Below, piece by piece: positions 9,583 through 17,313 of a stretch of 41,429 nt of DNA; the first letter of the stretch is position 1; the number at the start of each line of letters is the position of its first letter. This DNA comes from Rickettsiales bacterium (GTDB lineage: Bacteria; Pseudomonadota; Alphaproteobacteria; UBA8366): assembly GCA_002724555.1 (NCBI GenBank), contig PBOZ01000062.1:1-41429 (forward strand). Reading direction: 5' to 3'. The notes under the pieces were generated by a model. That model had not been told where the DNA came from, searched no databases, and saw only the letters and a program-made list of their open reading frames with translations. A program made the position numbers and the translations under genes.

Positions 9583-9996
9583 TCACTTCGCAGCCGACCT
9601 GCATTTAGCCGCTAGGGCATTCAGCGCCTTTTCGTTTAATGGTTTCCCATCAAACGAAAACGAGTTTTTAGAAATGTCGTATTTGACTTTACCAACGGTA
9701 ACGGAAGTCTCTCCAAATCGAGAGGCAGCCGAACCTTTAAGAGGGTTGAAGCCGATATTAAACTCAATTTCCGTCGGAAACTTTAGCTTCATTCCGCTAT
9801 TGAGGTCAGCGTCGATCACCTTACGGCCTCGTACGTCGACACCAGGGTTGAAGTTCACGTCAGAGCGGGCACGATGTTGGATCAGTTTCTTACAATCACG
9901 CCCCGATATATTTACCTTCGTGCTTTCCGCGAAAACAGAGGCCGTCGGCAAAATGATGACTAGAGTTGCTAAAAATACTATGAAAATAAAATTCAT
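9583..9996 (-). CDS. Small predicted secreted protein, unknown function
   Basis: A 137-residue protein with a clear Sec signal peptide: hydrophobic FIFIVFLATLVIILPTASV and a likely cut after SVFA (residue 23). The mature part is about 114 residues and basic. It has two cysteines, one near the start (GRDCKKLIQHR) and one near the C-terminus (AAKCRSAAK), which could form a disulfide closing the domain. The middle repeats a beta-like pattern: VDVRGRKVIDADL, then PTEIEFNIGFNPL, then TVGKVKYDI. I do not recognise the family. It lies 118 bases upstream of proS on the same strand and is divergent from the permease gene with about 60 bases between. The ribosome binding site is weak. The signal peptide and base use suggest a real gene. 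Confidence 0.75.
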   Translation of the reverse strand: MNFIFIVFLATLVIILPTASVFAESTKVNISGRDCKKLIQHRARSDVNFNPGVDVRGRKVIDADLNSGMKLKFPTEIEFNIGFNPLKGSAASRFGETSVTVGKVKYDISKNSFSFDGKPLNEKALNALAAKCRSAAK

Positions 9997-10058
9997 TAAT
10001 TTACTCTATATTCTTAGTTAAAGAATTTCTATCGGCGCATTTGATCGGAGTATGTGTT

Positions 10059-11354
10059 TTGCAAGCATTGGTAAAATATTTTGAACTCGAGCAGCATGGA
10101 ACCACAGTCCGTCGCGAGACCCTCGCAGGTTTAACAACATTTTTGACAATGGCCTACATTGTTTTTGTTAATCCGGCAATTTTGGCCGATGCCGGTATGG
10201 ATCGCGACGCAGCATTTGTTGCCACTTGTCTTGCCGCCGCATTCGGTAGTTTGTTGATGGGAATACTCGCCAACTACCCGATCGCGCTAGCGCCAGGTAT
10301 GGGCCTGAATGCCTTCTTTACATACACCGTAGTTGGCCAAATGGGACATAGTTGGCAAACCGCCCTTGGGATCGTCTTTTTGTCTGGCATTATTTTTCTG
10401 CTACTTAGCGTATTCCCAGTGCGCGAATGGATCGTGAATTCCATTCCCCGCGCTCTGAAAATGGCGATTTCCGCTGGTATTGGAATGTTTCTCGCGATAA
10501 TCGCCTTGAAAAGCGCCGGCATAGTCGTCGATAATCCCGTCACACTCGTTCAACTAGGCGACCTCAGTCAACCAGCAGCCCTCTTTACGGCAATTGGCCT
10601 TTTCGCAATGGTTGCGATGGACCGTCTCAAAGTTCCAGGTGCAATACTAATTGCCATATTAGGCATCACCATTGTCGCATCACTTCTTGGTATGAACCAA
10701 TTCTCCGGTGTTGTCTCCGCTCCGCCAAGCCTCGCACCCAGCTTTATGCAGATGGATTTTGCCACGGCTTTCGAACTTGGACTTATAGCCGTTATCTTCG
10801 CCTTTCTTTTTGTCGATCTTTTCGATACCGCCGGCACACTGATCGGCGTTGCACACAGAGCAGGCCTATTGGACAAAGACGGGCGCCTACCTCGGCTCCG
10901 TGGCGCTTTGCTAGCTGATAGCCTGGCTACGGTCGCAGGTGCGGCCATCGGTACATCAACTACGACAAGTTACATTGAAAGCGCCTCCGGTATCCGAGCG
11001 GGAGGTCGCACGGGCCTTACCGCCATTGTCGTTGCAATACTTTTCCTTGCATGTCTCTTTTTCGCTCCCCTTGCTGGCAGTATACCCGCCTATGCGACAG
11101 CGCCTGCGCTTCTCTTTGTCGCTTGCATGATGACGCGTGGCCTTTCAGAAATTAATTGGGAAGACGTAACGGATTATGTCCCTGCTGTAGTAACCGCTAT
11201 TGCTATGCCTCTGACGTTTTCGATAGCTACTGGCATTGGCATTGGCTTTATCACTTACGCCGCTGTCAAAGTCCTGAGCGGACGTTTGCAAGAAGCCAGC
11301 CCAGCAATCCTAATTCTCGCGATAGCATTCATCCTAAAATTCAGTTTTTTGTGA
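10059..11354 (+). CDS. NCS2-type purine permease, AzgA-like
   Basis: Inner-membrane nucleobase transporter of the AzgA/COG2252 branch of NCS2, which imports adenine, guanine or hypoxanthine with protons. Family marks are FELEQHGTTVRRETLAGL and TTFLTMAYIVFVNPAILADA near the N-terminus, APGMGLNAFFTYTVV, FLFVDLFDTAGTLIGVA and AAIGTSTTTSYIESASGI. Total length is 431 residues with 12-14 membrane spans, the usual size. I place the start at TTG 10059 because GGAG (10047-10050) lies 8 bases upstream; TTG 10041 would add six residues with no support. It is a single-gene unit divergent from the secreted protein gene, and an intrinsic terminator lies 195 bases after its stop. No purine riboswitch fits in the short upstream gap. 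Confidence 0.92.
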   Translation: MQALVKYFELEQHGTTVRRETLAGLTTFLTMAYIVFVNPAILADAGMDRDAAFVATCLAAAFGSLLMGILANYPIALAPGMGLNAFFTYTVVGQMGHSWQTALGIVFLSGIIFLLLSVFPVREWIVNSIPRALKMAISAGIGMFLAIIALKSAGIVVDNPVTLVQLGDLSQPAALFTAIGLFAMVAMDRLKVPGAILIAILGITIVASLLGMNQFSGVVSAPPSLAPSFMQMDFATAFELGLIAVIFAFLFVDLFDTAGTLIGVAHRAGLLDKDGRLPRLRGALLADSLATVAGAAIGTSTTTSYIESASGIRAGGRTGLTAIVVAILFLACLFFAPLAGSIPAYATAPALLFVACMMTRGLSEINWEDVTDYVPAVVTAIAMPLTFSIATGIGIGFITYAAVKVLSGRLQEASPAILILAIAFILKFSFL

Positions 11355-11548
11355 AATTTTTCTGCAAAAAAAATTCTGTAAATTTTTTACAAAATACGTG
11401 ACGAGTTGGAGCACATGGCCTAAAGTGTGGCGCTAATAACAAAGCGCACCATTTAATGGAGCGGCCCGAGTCTGGGGAGGGAGTTCGAAAGTCCTTGGGA
11501 GATAATTTAAAATAATTCGCAAGCTTCGGACTAATTTATAAATTCAAC
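11355..11548 (+). other. Untranslated stretch before terminator; possible small RNA
   Basis: This starts the 352-base gap between the permease stop and the end of the TPP enzyme gene. Bases 11355-11400 are very AT-rich. Bases 11456-11515 are GC-richer and can pair (cccgag with cttggg around a loop containing agttcgaaag). A 19-codon ORF starting at 11456 has no clear ribosome binding site. The stretch ends at the terminator at 11549, so it is either a long permease 3' UTR or a separate small RNA. I could not match it to 6S, SRP, tmRNA or RNase P RNA. Bases 11581-11706 show nothing. Confidence 0.3.
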
Positions 11549-11580
11549 AGGCGAGAACTTTCGTTCTTGCCTATTTTTTT
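11549..11580 (+). terminator. Rho-independent terminator
   Basis: A 10-bp stem (11549-11558 with 11563-11572, one G-U pair) closes a 4-base loop and is followed by ATTTTTTT (11573-11580). The T-tract is on the plus strand, so it ends rightward transcription from the permease gene or from a small RNA just before it. It also shields the convergent TPP enzyme gene. Confidence 0.88.
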
Positions 11581-11706
11581 ACCCATTGCTTGTGTGCTTA
11601 TTTTCTTTAACGCTAAGACAATGCCAACAATATGAAAGTCTAAAGTATGCCATATACCTCACGTGATTTGTATTTTGCGGTTTGAATTCAATTTTTGAGA
11701 CTGAAA

Positions 11707-13359
11707 CTATCGATCCCGCAAGTCCGAAATCGAGTTTTTCGCATCAATATTTTCCAAACTCGTTCTCGCTTCGACAATCACCGGAATATCAGCCGTTAAT
11801 GCTTCTTGTATTATAGCATCTGCTTCTTCAGGTTTTTCAATTGCCAACCCTTTCGCTCCAAAAGCCTGGGCTAAAATCGTAAAATCCGGATTAATCAAGT
11901 CGGTTGCATGCGGCCGTCCAGGATAATGCGTTTCTTGATGCATACGAATTGTGCCATACGCGTTATTGTTCGAAATAATAATGCATAAATTTCTAACACC
12001 CGCGGCGACTGCGGTAGCCAATTCGTAGCCGCTCATCAGTGCTCCCCCATCACCCACAACTGCGACGACACGACGATCTGGATAACGAATGGCCGCCGCC
12101 ACGGCGGCTGGAATACTCATTCCCATGGCACCACATTCTGATCCTAAGAGGTTTTGCGACGAATTAAATGGATACTTGTGATGCAACCAACTCGAAAAGC
12201 TCCCTGCATCCACTGTAATCACTGCATCATCCGGAACATGCGTTTTCATCGCATCGATAACATGCCCAAAGTCCAGTCCATCATCCGCCGCCCGAGACGG
12301 CAAATTCGCAAAATCAGCATAGCCTGCGTGTGACTTATTGATCCAAGATTTACGTGCATCGCTGAGTTCCGGTGCATTCTGCGCAGAGAGGGATTCAAGG
12401 AACTCGCCAGCTTCCGAGACGATGCCCAGCTCAACATCAAAGTGCCGACCAATGACCGACGCTTCCGGATATATATGCACGACTTTCTGACCGGCTGCCG
12501 GAAGTTGCTCGTTCATGGTAGCCATACCAATCCCCATCTTGGTCCCGACCGCGATGATCAAATCCGCCTTCAAGGCGGTCTCTGCAACACCACTAGGCGG
12601 CCTAATACCGAGTTCGCCGGCATAATTCGGGTGTTCATTGGGGAAAACGTCCTGATGCACGTAAGTCGGCAACACAGGAACACCCCAAGTCTCACTAGCC
12701 GCCAAAAGAGATTGACGGGCTTTCGCGGAGTCAACCCGGCCGCCAACTATCATGATCGGGCGCTCCGCTGCCTTGATCATATCTGCGACGCTCGCCGTGT
12801 CGCTTTCGTTCGGGCGTACCACCGATCGATTTCGGCGCATCACCGTCGCCGCATCCGAATTCGTAGCCAAGACGTCCGTCGGCAATGCGACGACTACCGG
12901 GCCGGGTGTGCCACTTTCTGCGATCCGAATTGCGCGGGCAACAACCTCACCTACCCGGTCCGGTTTATCCACTTCCTCAACAGTTTTGGCTATATCAGAA
13001 AATGTCTTGTTGTAATTAATTTCCTGCGTCGCGCGCTTGCCGATCTTAGTAGTACTCACCTGCCCCATCAGCATAACAAGCGGGAACGACCCCTGCTCAG
13101 CAGAATGCCCGGCGATAGATGCATTGGTTGCACCCGGTCCCCGGCTGGCAAACACGACCCCAGCCCGCCCCGTCAATTTTGCATCCGCCAATGCCATCCA
13201 AGCAGCACCGCCTTCATGACGGCAGCTCACCAAATCAAGGACCGGATCATCGTGCAGGGCATCCATAACCGCGAGGTAGCTCTCTCCCGGCACGCAAAAC
13301 GCGCGGTCGATCCCGTGCGCAACTAATGTGTCGACCAAAACCTTTGCCGCCGTTCGCAT
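11707..13359 (-). CDS. Thiamine pyrophosphate enzyme, acetolactate synthase-like
   Basis: A 550-residue ThDP-dependent enzyme of the acetolactate synthase/benzoylformate decarboxylase superfamily. Three domains are visible. The N-terminal PYR domain has AFCVPGESYLAVMDAL and the catalytic glutamate E49 in SCRHEGGAAW. The central domain has AERPIMIVGGRVDSAKA. The C-terminal PP domain has GDGGAL (from 436) and the NN of SNNNAYG (463-469), which bind the Mg-diphosphate. There is no ilvN regulatory subunit next door, so biosynthetic acetolactate synthase is not the best guess; other family members act on sulfoacetaldehyde, glyoxylate, oxalyl-CoA or aldehydes. Start ATG 13357-13359 has AAGGAAAAGGAA just upstream. 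It lies 51 bases after the DUF1467 gene on the same strand. Substrate is unknown. Confidence 0.88.
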   Translation of the reverse strand: MRTAAKVLVDTLVAHGIDRAFCVPGESYLAVMDALHDDPVLDLVSCRHEGGAAWMALADAKLTGRAGVVFASRGPGATNASIAGHSAEQGSFPLVMLMGQVSTTKIGKRATQEINYNKTFSDIAKTVEEVDKPDRVGEVVARAIRIAESGTPGPVVVALPTDVLATNSDAATVMRRNRSVVRPNESDTASVADMIKAAERPIMIVGGRVDSAKARQSLLAASETWGVPVLPTYVHQDVFPNEHPNYAGELGIRPPSGVAETALKADLIIAVGTKMGIGMATMNEQLPAAGQKVVHIYPEASVIGRHFDVELGIVSEAGEFLESLSAQNAPELSDARKSWINKSHAGYADFANLPSRAADDGLDFGHVIDAMKTHVPDDAVITVDAGSFSSWLHHKYPFNSSQNLLGSECGAMGMSIPAAVAAAIRYPDRRVVAVVGDGGALMSGYELATAVAAGVRNLCIIISNNNAYGTIRMHQETHYPGRPHATDLINPDFTILAQAFGAKGLAIEKPEEADAIIQEALTADIPVIVEARTSLENIDAKNSISDLRDR

Positions 13360-13410
13360 TTCCTTTTCCTTCTCATCAAGTTAGGTCGTTGGAAACTCAC
13401 CCCGTCACTT

Positions 13411-13647
13411 CTATTCGACCCTAAAGTTAATCCATCCCGCCTCTGTAACGAAATAAACGATAATAAAGACAACTGCGGCAATTACCGTCGTCACACCTAC
13501 CTTATACCACAGTCTAGGGTTCTCTGGTGCGCTTGTAGCGTGTCCTTCTCCCACCAAGTCTGGTGGTCTATTGCCCCAAGGCAAAACCATAAATAAAACC
13601 AACCACCAAATGATGACATAAACAAGTGTTCCAGAAATCCAACCCAT
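13411..13647 (-). CDS. DUF1467 family small membrane protein
   Basis: A 78-residue protein with two membrane segments: residues about 5-24 (SGTLVYVIIWWLVLFMVLPW) and about 50-70 (VGVTTVIAAVVFIIVYFVTE). Between them is the family motif WGNRPPD followed by GHATSAPENPRLW. DUF1467 proteins are typical of alphaproteobacteria and are often encoded between mce and proS, which matches the position here 15 bases after mce. Its function is unknown. Start ATG 13645-13647. Confidence 0.88.
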   Translation of the reverse strand: MGWISGTLVYVIIWWLVLFMVLPWGNRPPDLVGEGHATSAPENPRLWYKVGVTTVIAAVVFIIVYFVTEAGWINFRVE

Positions 13648-13662
13648 AGAGCGCTCCTCGGC

Positions 13663-14067
13663 CTAGACCTGCTCCAATTCAATCAACGTGCCGTTAAAAT
13701 CTTTCGGATGGAGAAATAGAACAGGTTTGTCATGAGCGCCGATTGTTGGCTCCCCATCTCCCAATACACGCATTCCGTCGCTTTCCAGTTTATCGCGGGC
13801 TGCATAAATATCGGCTACCTCGTAACAAATATGGTGCATCCCGCCAGCAGGATTTCGCTCCAAAAATTTTGCTATTGGAGACCCTTCTCCTAACGGATGG
13901 AGTAATTCAAGCTTTGCATTTTCCAATTAAACAAAAATTGTTGTTACTCCATGCAATGGCAAATCAATAGGCTCTGAAACTTTGGCACCCAAAGTATCTC
14001 GATAATTGGCGGACGCCGCTTTCAGGTCCGGGACGGCAATCGCAACATGATTCAATTGTCCGATCAT
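13663..14067 (-). pseudogene. mce: Methylmalonyl-CoA epimerase with in-frame stop
   Basis: The enzyme interconverts (R)- and (S)-methylmalonyl-CoA in propionate metabolism. From ATG 14065-14067 the frame reads MIGQLNHVAIAVPDL with metal-ligand H7, and runs to HGVTTIFV at residue 46. Codon 47 is then TAA (13927-13929). The same frame continues without a shift through LENAKLELLHPLGEG, GGMHHICYEV and HPKDFNGTLIELEQV to TAG at 13663. Full length would be 134 codons, normal for the family, and residue 47 in relatives is often Glu (GAA), one base from TAA. A restart at TTG 13926 would lack the first metal ligand. It is either a recent nonsense mutation or a sequence error. It sits 12 bases after rnj and 15 before the DUF1467 gene, its usual place. 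Confidence 0.85.
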
Positions 14068-14079
14068 AGATACTTCCCT

Positions 14080-15756
14080 TTAAATTCTGACCAAATGAAT
14101 TTCCGTGTGCGGTTTTTTGCCACAACTTGCCTGAATGCAGCGCCTCACGGCCCGACGTGACATCTCACCAATTAAATGGTCGTCACACCTCCGATCCGGC
14201 GTAATATCGTTAATTGCTGCCACAACAGCATTCGTTATTTCCTGCTCAATCTCATTCTCGTCTTCACCATCGTAAACACCATTGACTGTTATAATAGGAT
14301 CCTCAATTAAACACCCCTTAGTATCAATAACGACAGTTGCGACGGCTGTACCATGATATGTCATGCGACGCCGATCCTTTATCGCCTGACTATTAAGTGG
14401 AACCAACCGATTACCATCTAAGGCAAGCCGATCCGAAAATACCTCGTCAATAATCTCAGCACGCCCCGGTGCCAAGCGAACCATTGAGCCATTCAACGCG
14501 ACGATAGGCTGTGGCACCTGACATTCTCGCGCGAACTTCGCATGAGCTATCATATGACGAGCCTCGCCATGAACGGGTACAGCAATTTGCGGATTAATCC
14601 ACTGGTACATCTGAGCAAGTTCATCGCGTGCTGGGTGTCCAGATACGTGAACAAAATCGTCTTTAGCCGTAACAATTTCAATCTCACGCATCGTTAGTTT
14701 ATTATGCAAACGGTCAATTGCTTTTTCATTACCGGGGATAACACGGCTTGAAAAGATGACGACATCACCCTTATCTAAGTCAACAGTGGGATGATTTCCA
14801 GAGGCGATCCGCGGCAGCGCCGCCCGCGGCTCACCCTGACTTCCTGTGCAAATTATTAGAACCCTTTCTGGCGGTAGATATCCGACATCCTTCTCCGTGA
14901 TAAATGGCTGAATATCTGTAAGATAGCCATTCTCCTTTGCAGATTCGTACATCCGCCACAAAGAACGTCCAACCAATGCAACACTTCTATCATGCGCCTC
15001 GCCAACACGCGCAATGGTATCCAGTCGCGCTACATTTGAAGCAAAACAAGCGATCGCAACACGCTTTTCGTACTTCCCCACCAATTCCATCAAGTTATCT
15101 CGTACGTCGCTTTCGGAGCCGGATGTTCCCCTTACAAACACATTAGTCGAATCACAAACCATCGCGAGGACGCCTTGTTCGCCAACTTCAACCAATCGCT
15201 GTTCATCCGTTGATAAACCAACGAGAGGATCCGGATCCAGTTTCCAATCGCCCGTATGCATCACCGTGCCCGATGGCGTACGCAGCACAACTGCATTGGG
15301 TTCGGGAATTGAATGCGTAATGGTAATCAACTCAACCTCAAACGGGCCAATTGAAAATTTACCAGACAATGGAATAACATTTATATCGACGCGGTGTCCG
15401 AAATTGGTCTCTGCCAATTTTCGCCGTAAAACACTTGCCGTAAATGGTGTGGCATAAATTGGGCATTCAATTTCAGGCCATAGGTAAGGCACTGCGCCTA
15501 AATGATCCTCATGAGCATGGGTCAAAACCAATCCGGCAAGGTCGCATTTACGCTCTGAGATAAAGCTTGGATCCGGTGTAATAACATCTACCCCAGGTGT
15601 CGTTTCATCTCCGAACGTTATCCCAAAATCAACCATGAGCCATTCGCCGTTATGCCCATATAGGTTCAAGTTCATACCAATTTCACCGGCCCCTCCCAAC
15701 GGAAGAAAAAGTAGTTCTTCCGCACCCGGCAATCCGTTATCTAAATAGTTAGACAT
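14080..15756 (-). CDS. rnj: Ribonuclease J
   Basis: Metallo-beta-lactamase/beta-CASP ribonuclease with endo- and 5'-to-3' exonuclease activity in mRNA decay and rRNA maturation. 558 residues, the standard size. The zinc-site motif HAHEDHLGAVP places H80, H82, D84 and H85; HTGDWKLD supplies another ligand set. The beta-CASP domain is seen in AMVCDSTNVFVRGTSGSE and VSGHPARDEL, and a C-terminal domain follows from about 450. Start ATG 15754-15756 overlaps the coaX stop as TGATG, preferred over a TTG one codon earlier. Position after birA-coaX and before mce is the usual alphaproteobacterial order. Confidence 0.95.
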   Translation of the reverse strand: MSNYLDNGLPGAEELLFLPLGGAGEIGMNLNLYGHNGEWLMVDFGITFGDETTPGVDVITPDPSFISERKCDLAGLVLTHAHEDHLGAVPYLWPEIECPIYATPFTASVLRRKLAETNFGHRVDINVIPLSGKFSIGPFEVELITITHSIPEPNAVVLRTPSGTVMHTGDWKLDPDPLVGLSTDEQRLVEVGEQGVLAMVCDSTNVFVRGTSGSESDVRDNLMELVGKYEKRVAIACFASNVARLDTIARVGEAHDRSVALVGRSLWRMYESAKENGYLTDIQPFITEKDVGYLPPERVLIICTGSQGEPRAALPRIASGNHPTVDLDKGDVVIFSSRVIPGNEKAIDRLHNKLTMREIEIVTAKDDFVHVSGHPARDELAQMYQWINPQIAVPVHGEARHMIAHAKFARECQVPQPIVALNGSMVRLAPGRAEIIDEVFSDRLALDGNRLVPLNSQAIKDRRRMTYHGTAVATVVIDTKGCLIEDPIITVNGVYDGEDENEIEQEITNAVVAAINDITPDRRCDDHLIGEMSRRAVRRCIQASCGKKPHTEIHLVRI

Positions 15757-16526
15757 CAACGACGATTTCTCTTGTGAACCTCAACCAAACCCCTCAACGT
15801 CATATCGGGATAAACGTGGTCTATAACATCCGTCGCCTCAGCGAAGAGTGGCGCCAGTCCACCTGTCGCCACAACAATCATCTTAGCTCCAAATTCCTGG
15901 CCAATTCGCTGAACTAATCCCTCTATCATGCCAATATAGCCCCAGAATATGCCAGACTGCATCGCGGGTATGGTTGCCTTACCAATAATTCTTGTAGTAG
16001 CGCGGATATCCACTCGAGGTAGCTGAGCTGCAGCCATGTACAAAGCGTCAAGCGAGAGATTAATACCCGGACAAATAACACCACCGCAATAATTGCCATC
16101 TTCGTCAACGACGTCAAAAGTCGTAGCCGTTCCAAAATCAATAACAATCAAGGCGCCTTCGTACTTGCCGTGCACTGCAACAGTATTTACCAAACGATCC
16201 GCACCCACTTGGTCCGGCCGGTCAATTAAGGCTTCTATACCCAAATCACAATCATCTTCCCCGATAAACAGTGGAACGCATTTAAAATACCGCTTGCACA
16301 GGGTTGTCAGATTAAAGTTACCCTCAGGAACAACGCTGCTAATGATTGAGGCGGAGACGGCTTCCCGATCCAACCCCTCAAGAGCCATCAAATCAATTAG
16401 CCAGACCGCATATTCATCCGCTGTACGACGAGGGCTCGTGCCACATCGCCATACACCCTTGCACTCATCCCCGTCATAGACAGCGAAGACTGTATTTGTA
16501 TTTCCTGAGTCGACTGCCAACAGCAT
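15756..16526 (-). CDS. coaX: Type III pantothenate kinase
   Basis: Phosphorylates pantothenate in the first step of coenzyme A synthesis. 256 residues of the ASKHA fold. The phosphate-binding DSGNTNTVFAVYDG is at the N-terminus, with GADRLVNTVAVH, IDFGTATTFDVVDEDGNYCG and ICPGINLSLDAL in the order expected for CoaX. Type III enzymes resist feedback by CoA and need a monovalent cation. Start ATG 16524-16526. It is 12 bases after birA, and its stop shares one base with the RNase J start, so the pair is likely coupled. Confidence 0.95.
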   Translation of the reverse strand: MLLAVDSGNTNTVFAVYDGDECKGVWRCGTSPRRTADEYAVWLIDLMALEGLDREAVSASIISSVVPEGNFNLTTLCKRYFKCVPLFIGEDDCDLGIEALIDRPDQVGADRLVNTVAVHGKYEGALIVIDFGTATTFDVVDEDGNYCGGVICPGINLSLDALYMAAAQLPRVDIRATTRIIGKATIPAMQSGIFWGYIGMIEGLVQRIGQEFGAKMIVVATGGLAPLFAEATDVIDHVYPDMTLRGLVEVHKRNRR

Positions 16527-16538
16527 AAGTTTTAATCC

Positions 16539-17294
16539 CTAGATAGCAGCAAAAACATCTCCGGCGGTTACCAACTCTCTCTCGCCGTTTGGCAACGATA
16601 AAATTAGAGCTCCGTCCTTGTTTAGTCCTTCAAATACGCCGCGTTTTTCTTCGGCTGGAAGTCTCACCGTGATTTCTCTACCAATATGATGCCCACGTTC
16701 AAGCCACGACTTTCGAATTTTTGCAATTCCCGACTCCAACCAAGTGGAATAACGTTGGTCGAAACAGTCAATAAAACACATTAGTATTTCTTCAACTTTA
16801 ATAGACCGTTCCGCAGCGTCGCATAAACAGGTTGTCGCATAATCCGCAACTTTCGGGAAGCTTGAGATATTGGCACCGCAACCAACGATTACCCAGTTGA
16901 TTTCACCCGAGTAATTGGCAGATGATTCAAGGAGTAAACCGGCGACTTTTTTACCGTCGATCAATACATCATTCGGCCATTTGTTCGTCACCCTCTCGGG
17001 CGAAATGAATTGTCCGATGGCATCACCCAAACCCAAAGCGGCTACCAGTGAAATTTGTGCGGCTTGAGAGACCTCACACAAGGGGCGTAAAAGAAGTGAC
17101 ACATACATGTTGCCAATAGGCGATGACCATTTCCGGCCGCGCCGACCCTTTCCGGCAGTTTGGGTATCAGCCCAAACAACGGTCCGGTCTTCAGCACCTT
17201 GGTCAGCAAGAATTCTCACTTCTTCATTTGTCGACCCCACACTAACTCTATGGTCGATTTCAAATCCGGCGTGCTCAACGCGCATAAGCTTCAT
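16539..17294 (-). CDS. birA: Biotin--[acetyl-CoA-carboxylase] ligase
   Basis: Attaches biotin to the carboxyl-carrier protein of acetyl-CoA carboxylase via biotinyl-AMP. 251 residues. The catalytic domain shows VGSTNEEV (19-26), the biotinyl-AMP loop GKGRRGRKW (49-57), KWPNDVLIDGKKVAGLLLES with K116, and the small C-terminal domain ending GERELVTAGDV. There is no N-terminal helix-turn-helix, so this is the class I monofunctional form, not the biotin-operon repressor. Start ATG 17292-17294; an ATG at 17285 is possible. It follows nuoN by 19 bases, the common alphaproteobacterial arrangement. Confidence 0.94.
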   Translation of the reverse strand: MKLMRVEHAGFEIDHRVSVGSTNEEVRILADQGAEDRTVVWADTQTAGKGRRGRKWSSPIGNMYVSLLLRPLCEVSQAAQISLVAALGLGDAIGQFISPERVTNKWPNDVLIDGKKVAGLLLESSANYSGEINWVIVGCGANISSFPKVADYATTCLCDAAERSIKVEEILMCFIDCFDQRYSTWLESGIAKIRKSWLERGHHIGREITVRLPAEEKRGVFEGLNKDGALILSLPNGERELVTAGDVFAAI

Positions 17295-17313
17295 GAATTC
17301 GTCGCTGGGTGAA

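Noticed and set aside
9997-10058. Purine riboswitch before the permease
   Set aside because: The gap is too short for the aptamer and lacks its conserved loops.
11456-11515. 19-codon ORF after the permease
   Set aside because: No convincing ribosome binding site; the region is better explained as untranslated RNA.
12442-13326. 294-codon plus-strand open frame
   Set aside because: It is antisense to the TPP enzyme gene, whose motifs are complete; the plus-strand product has no recognisable domain and a His/Arg-rich shadow composition.
13927-14067. Frameshift in mce
   Set aside because: The N- and C-terminal parts are in the same frame; the break is a single stop codon and not a frameshift.
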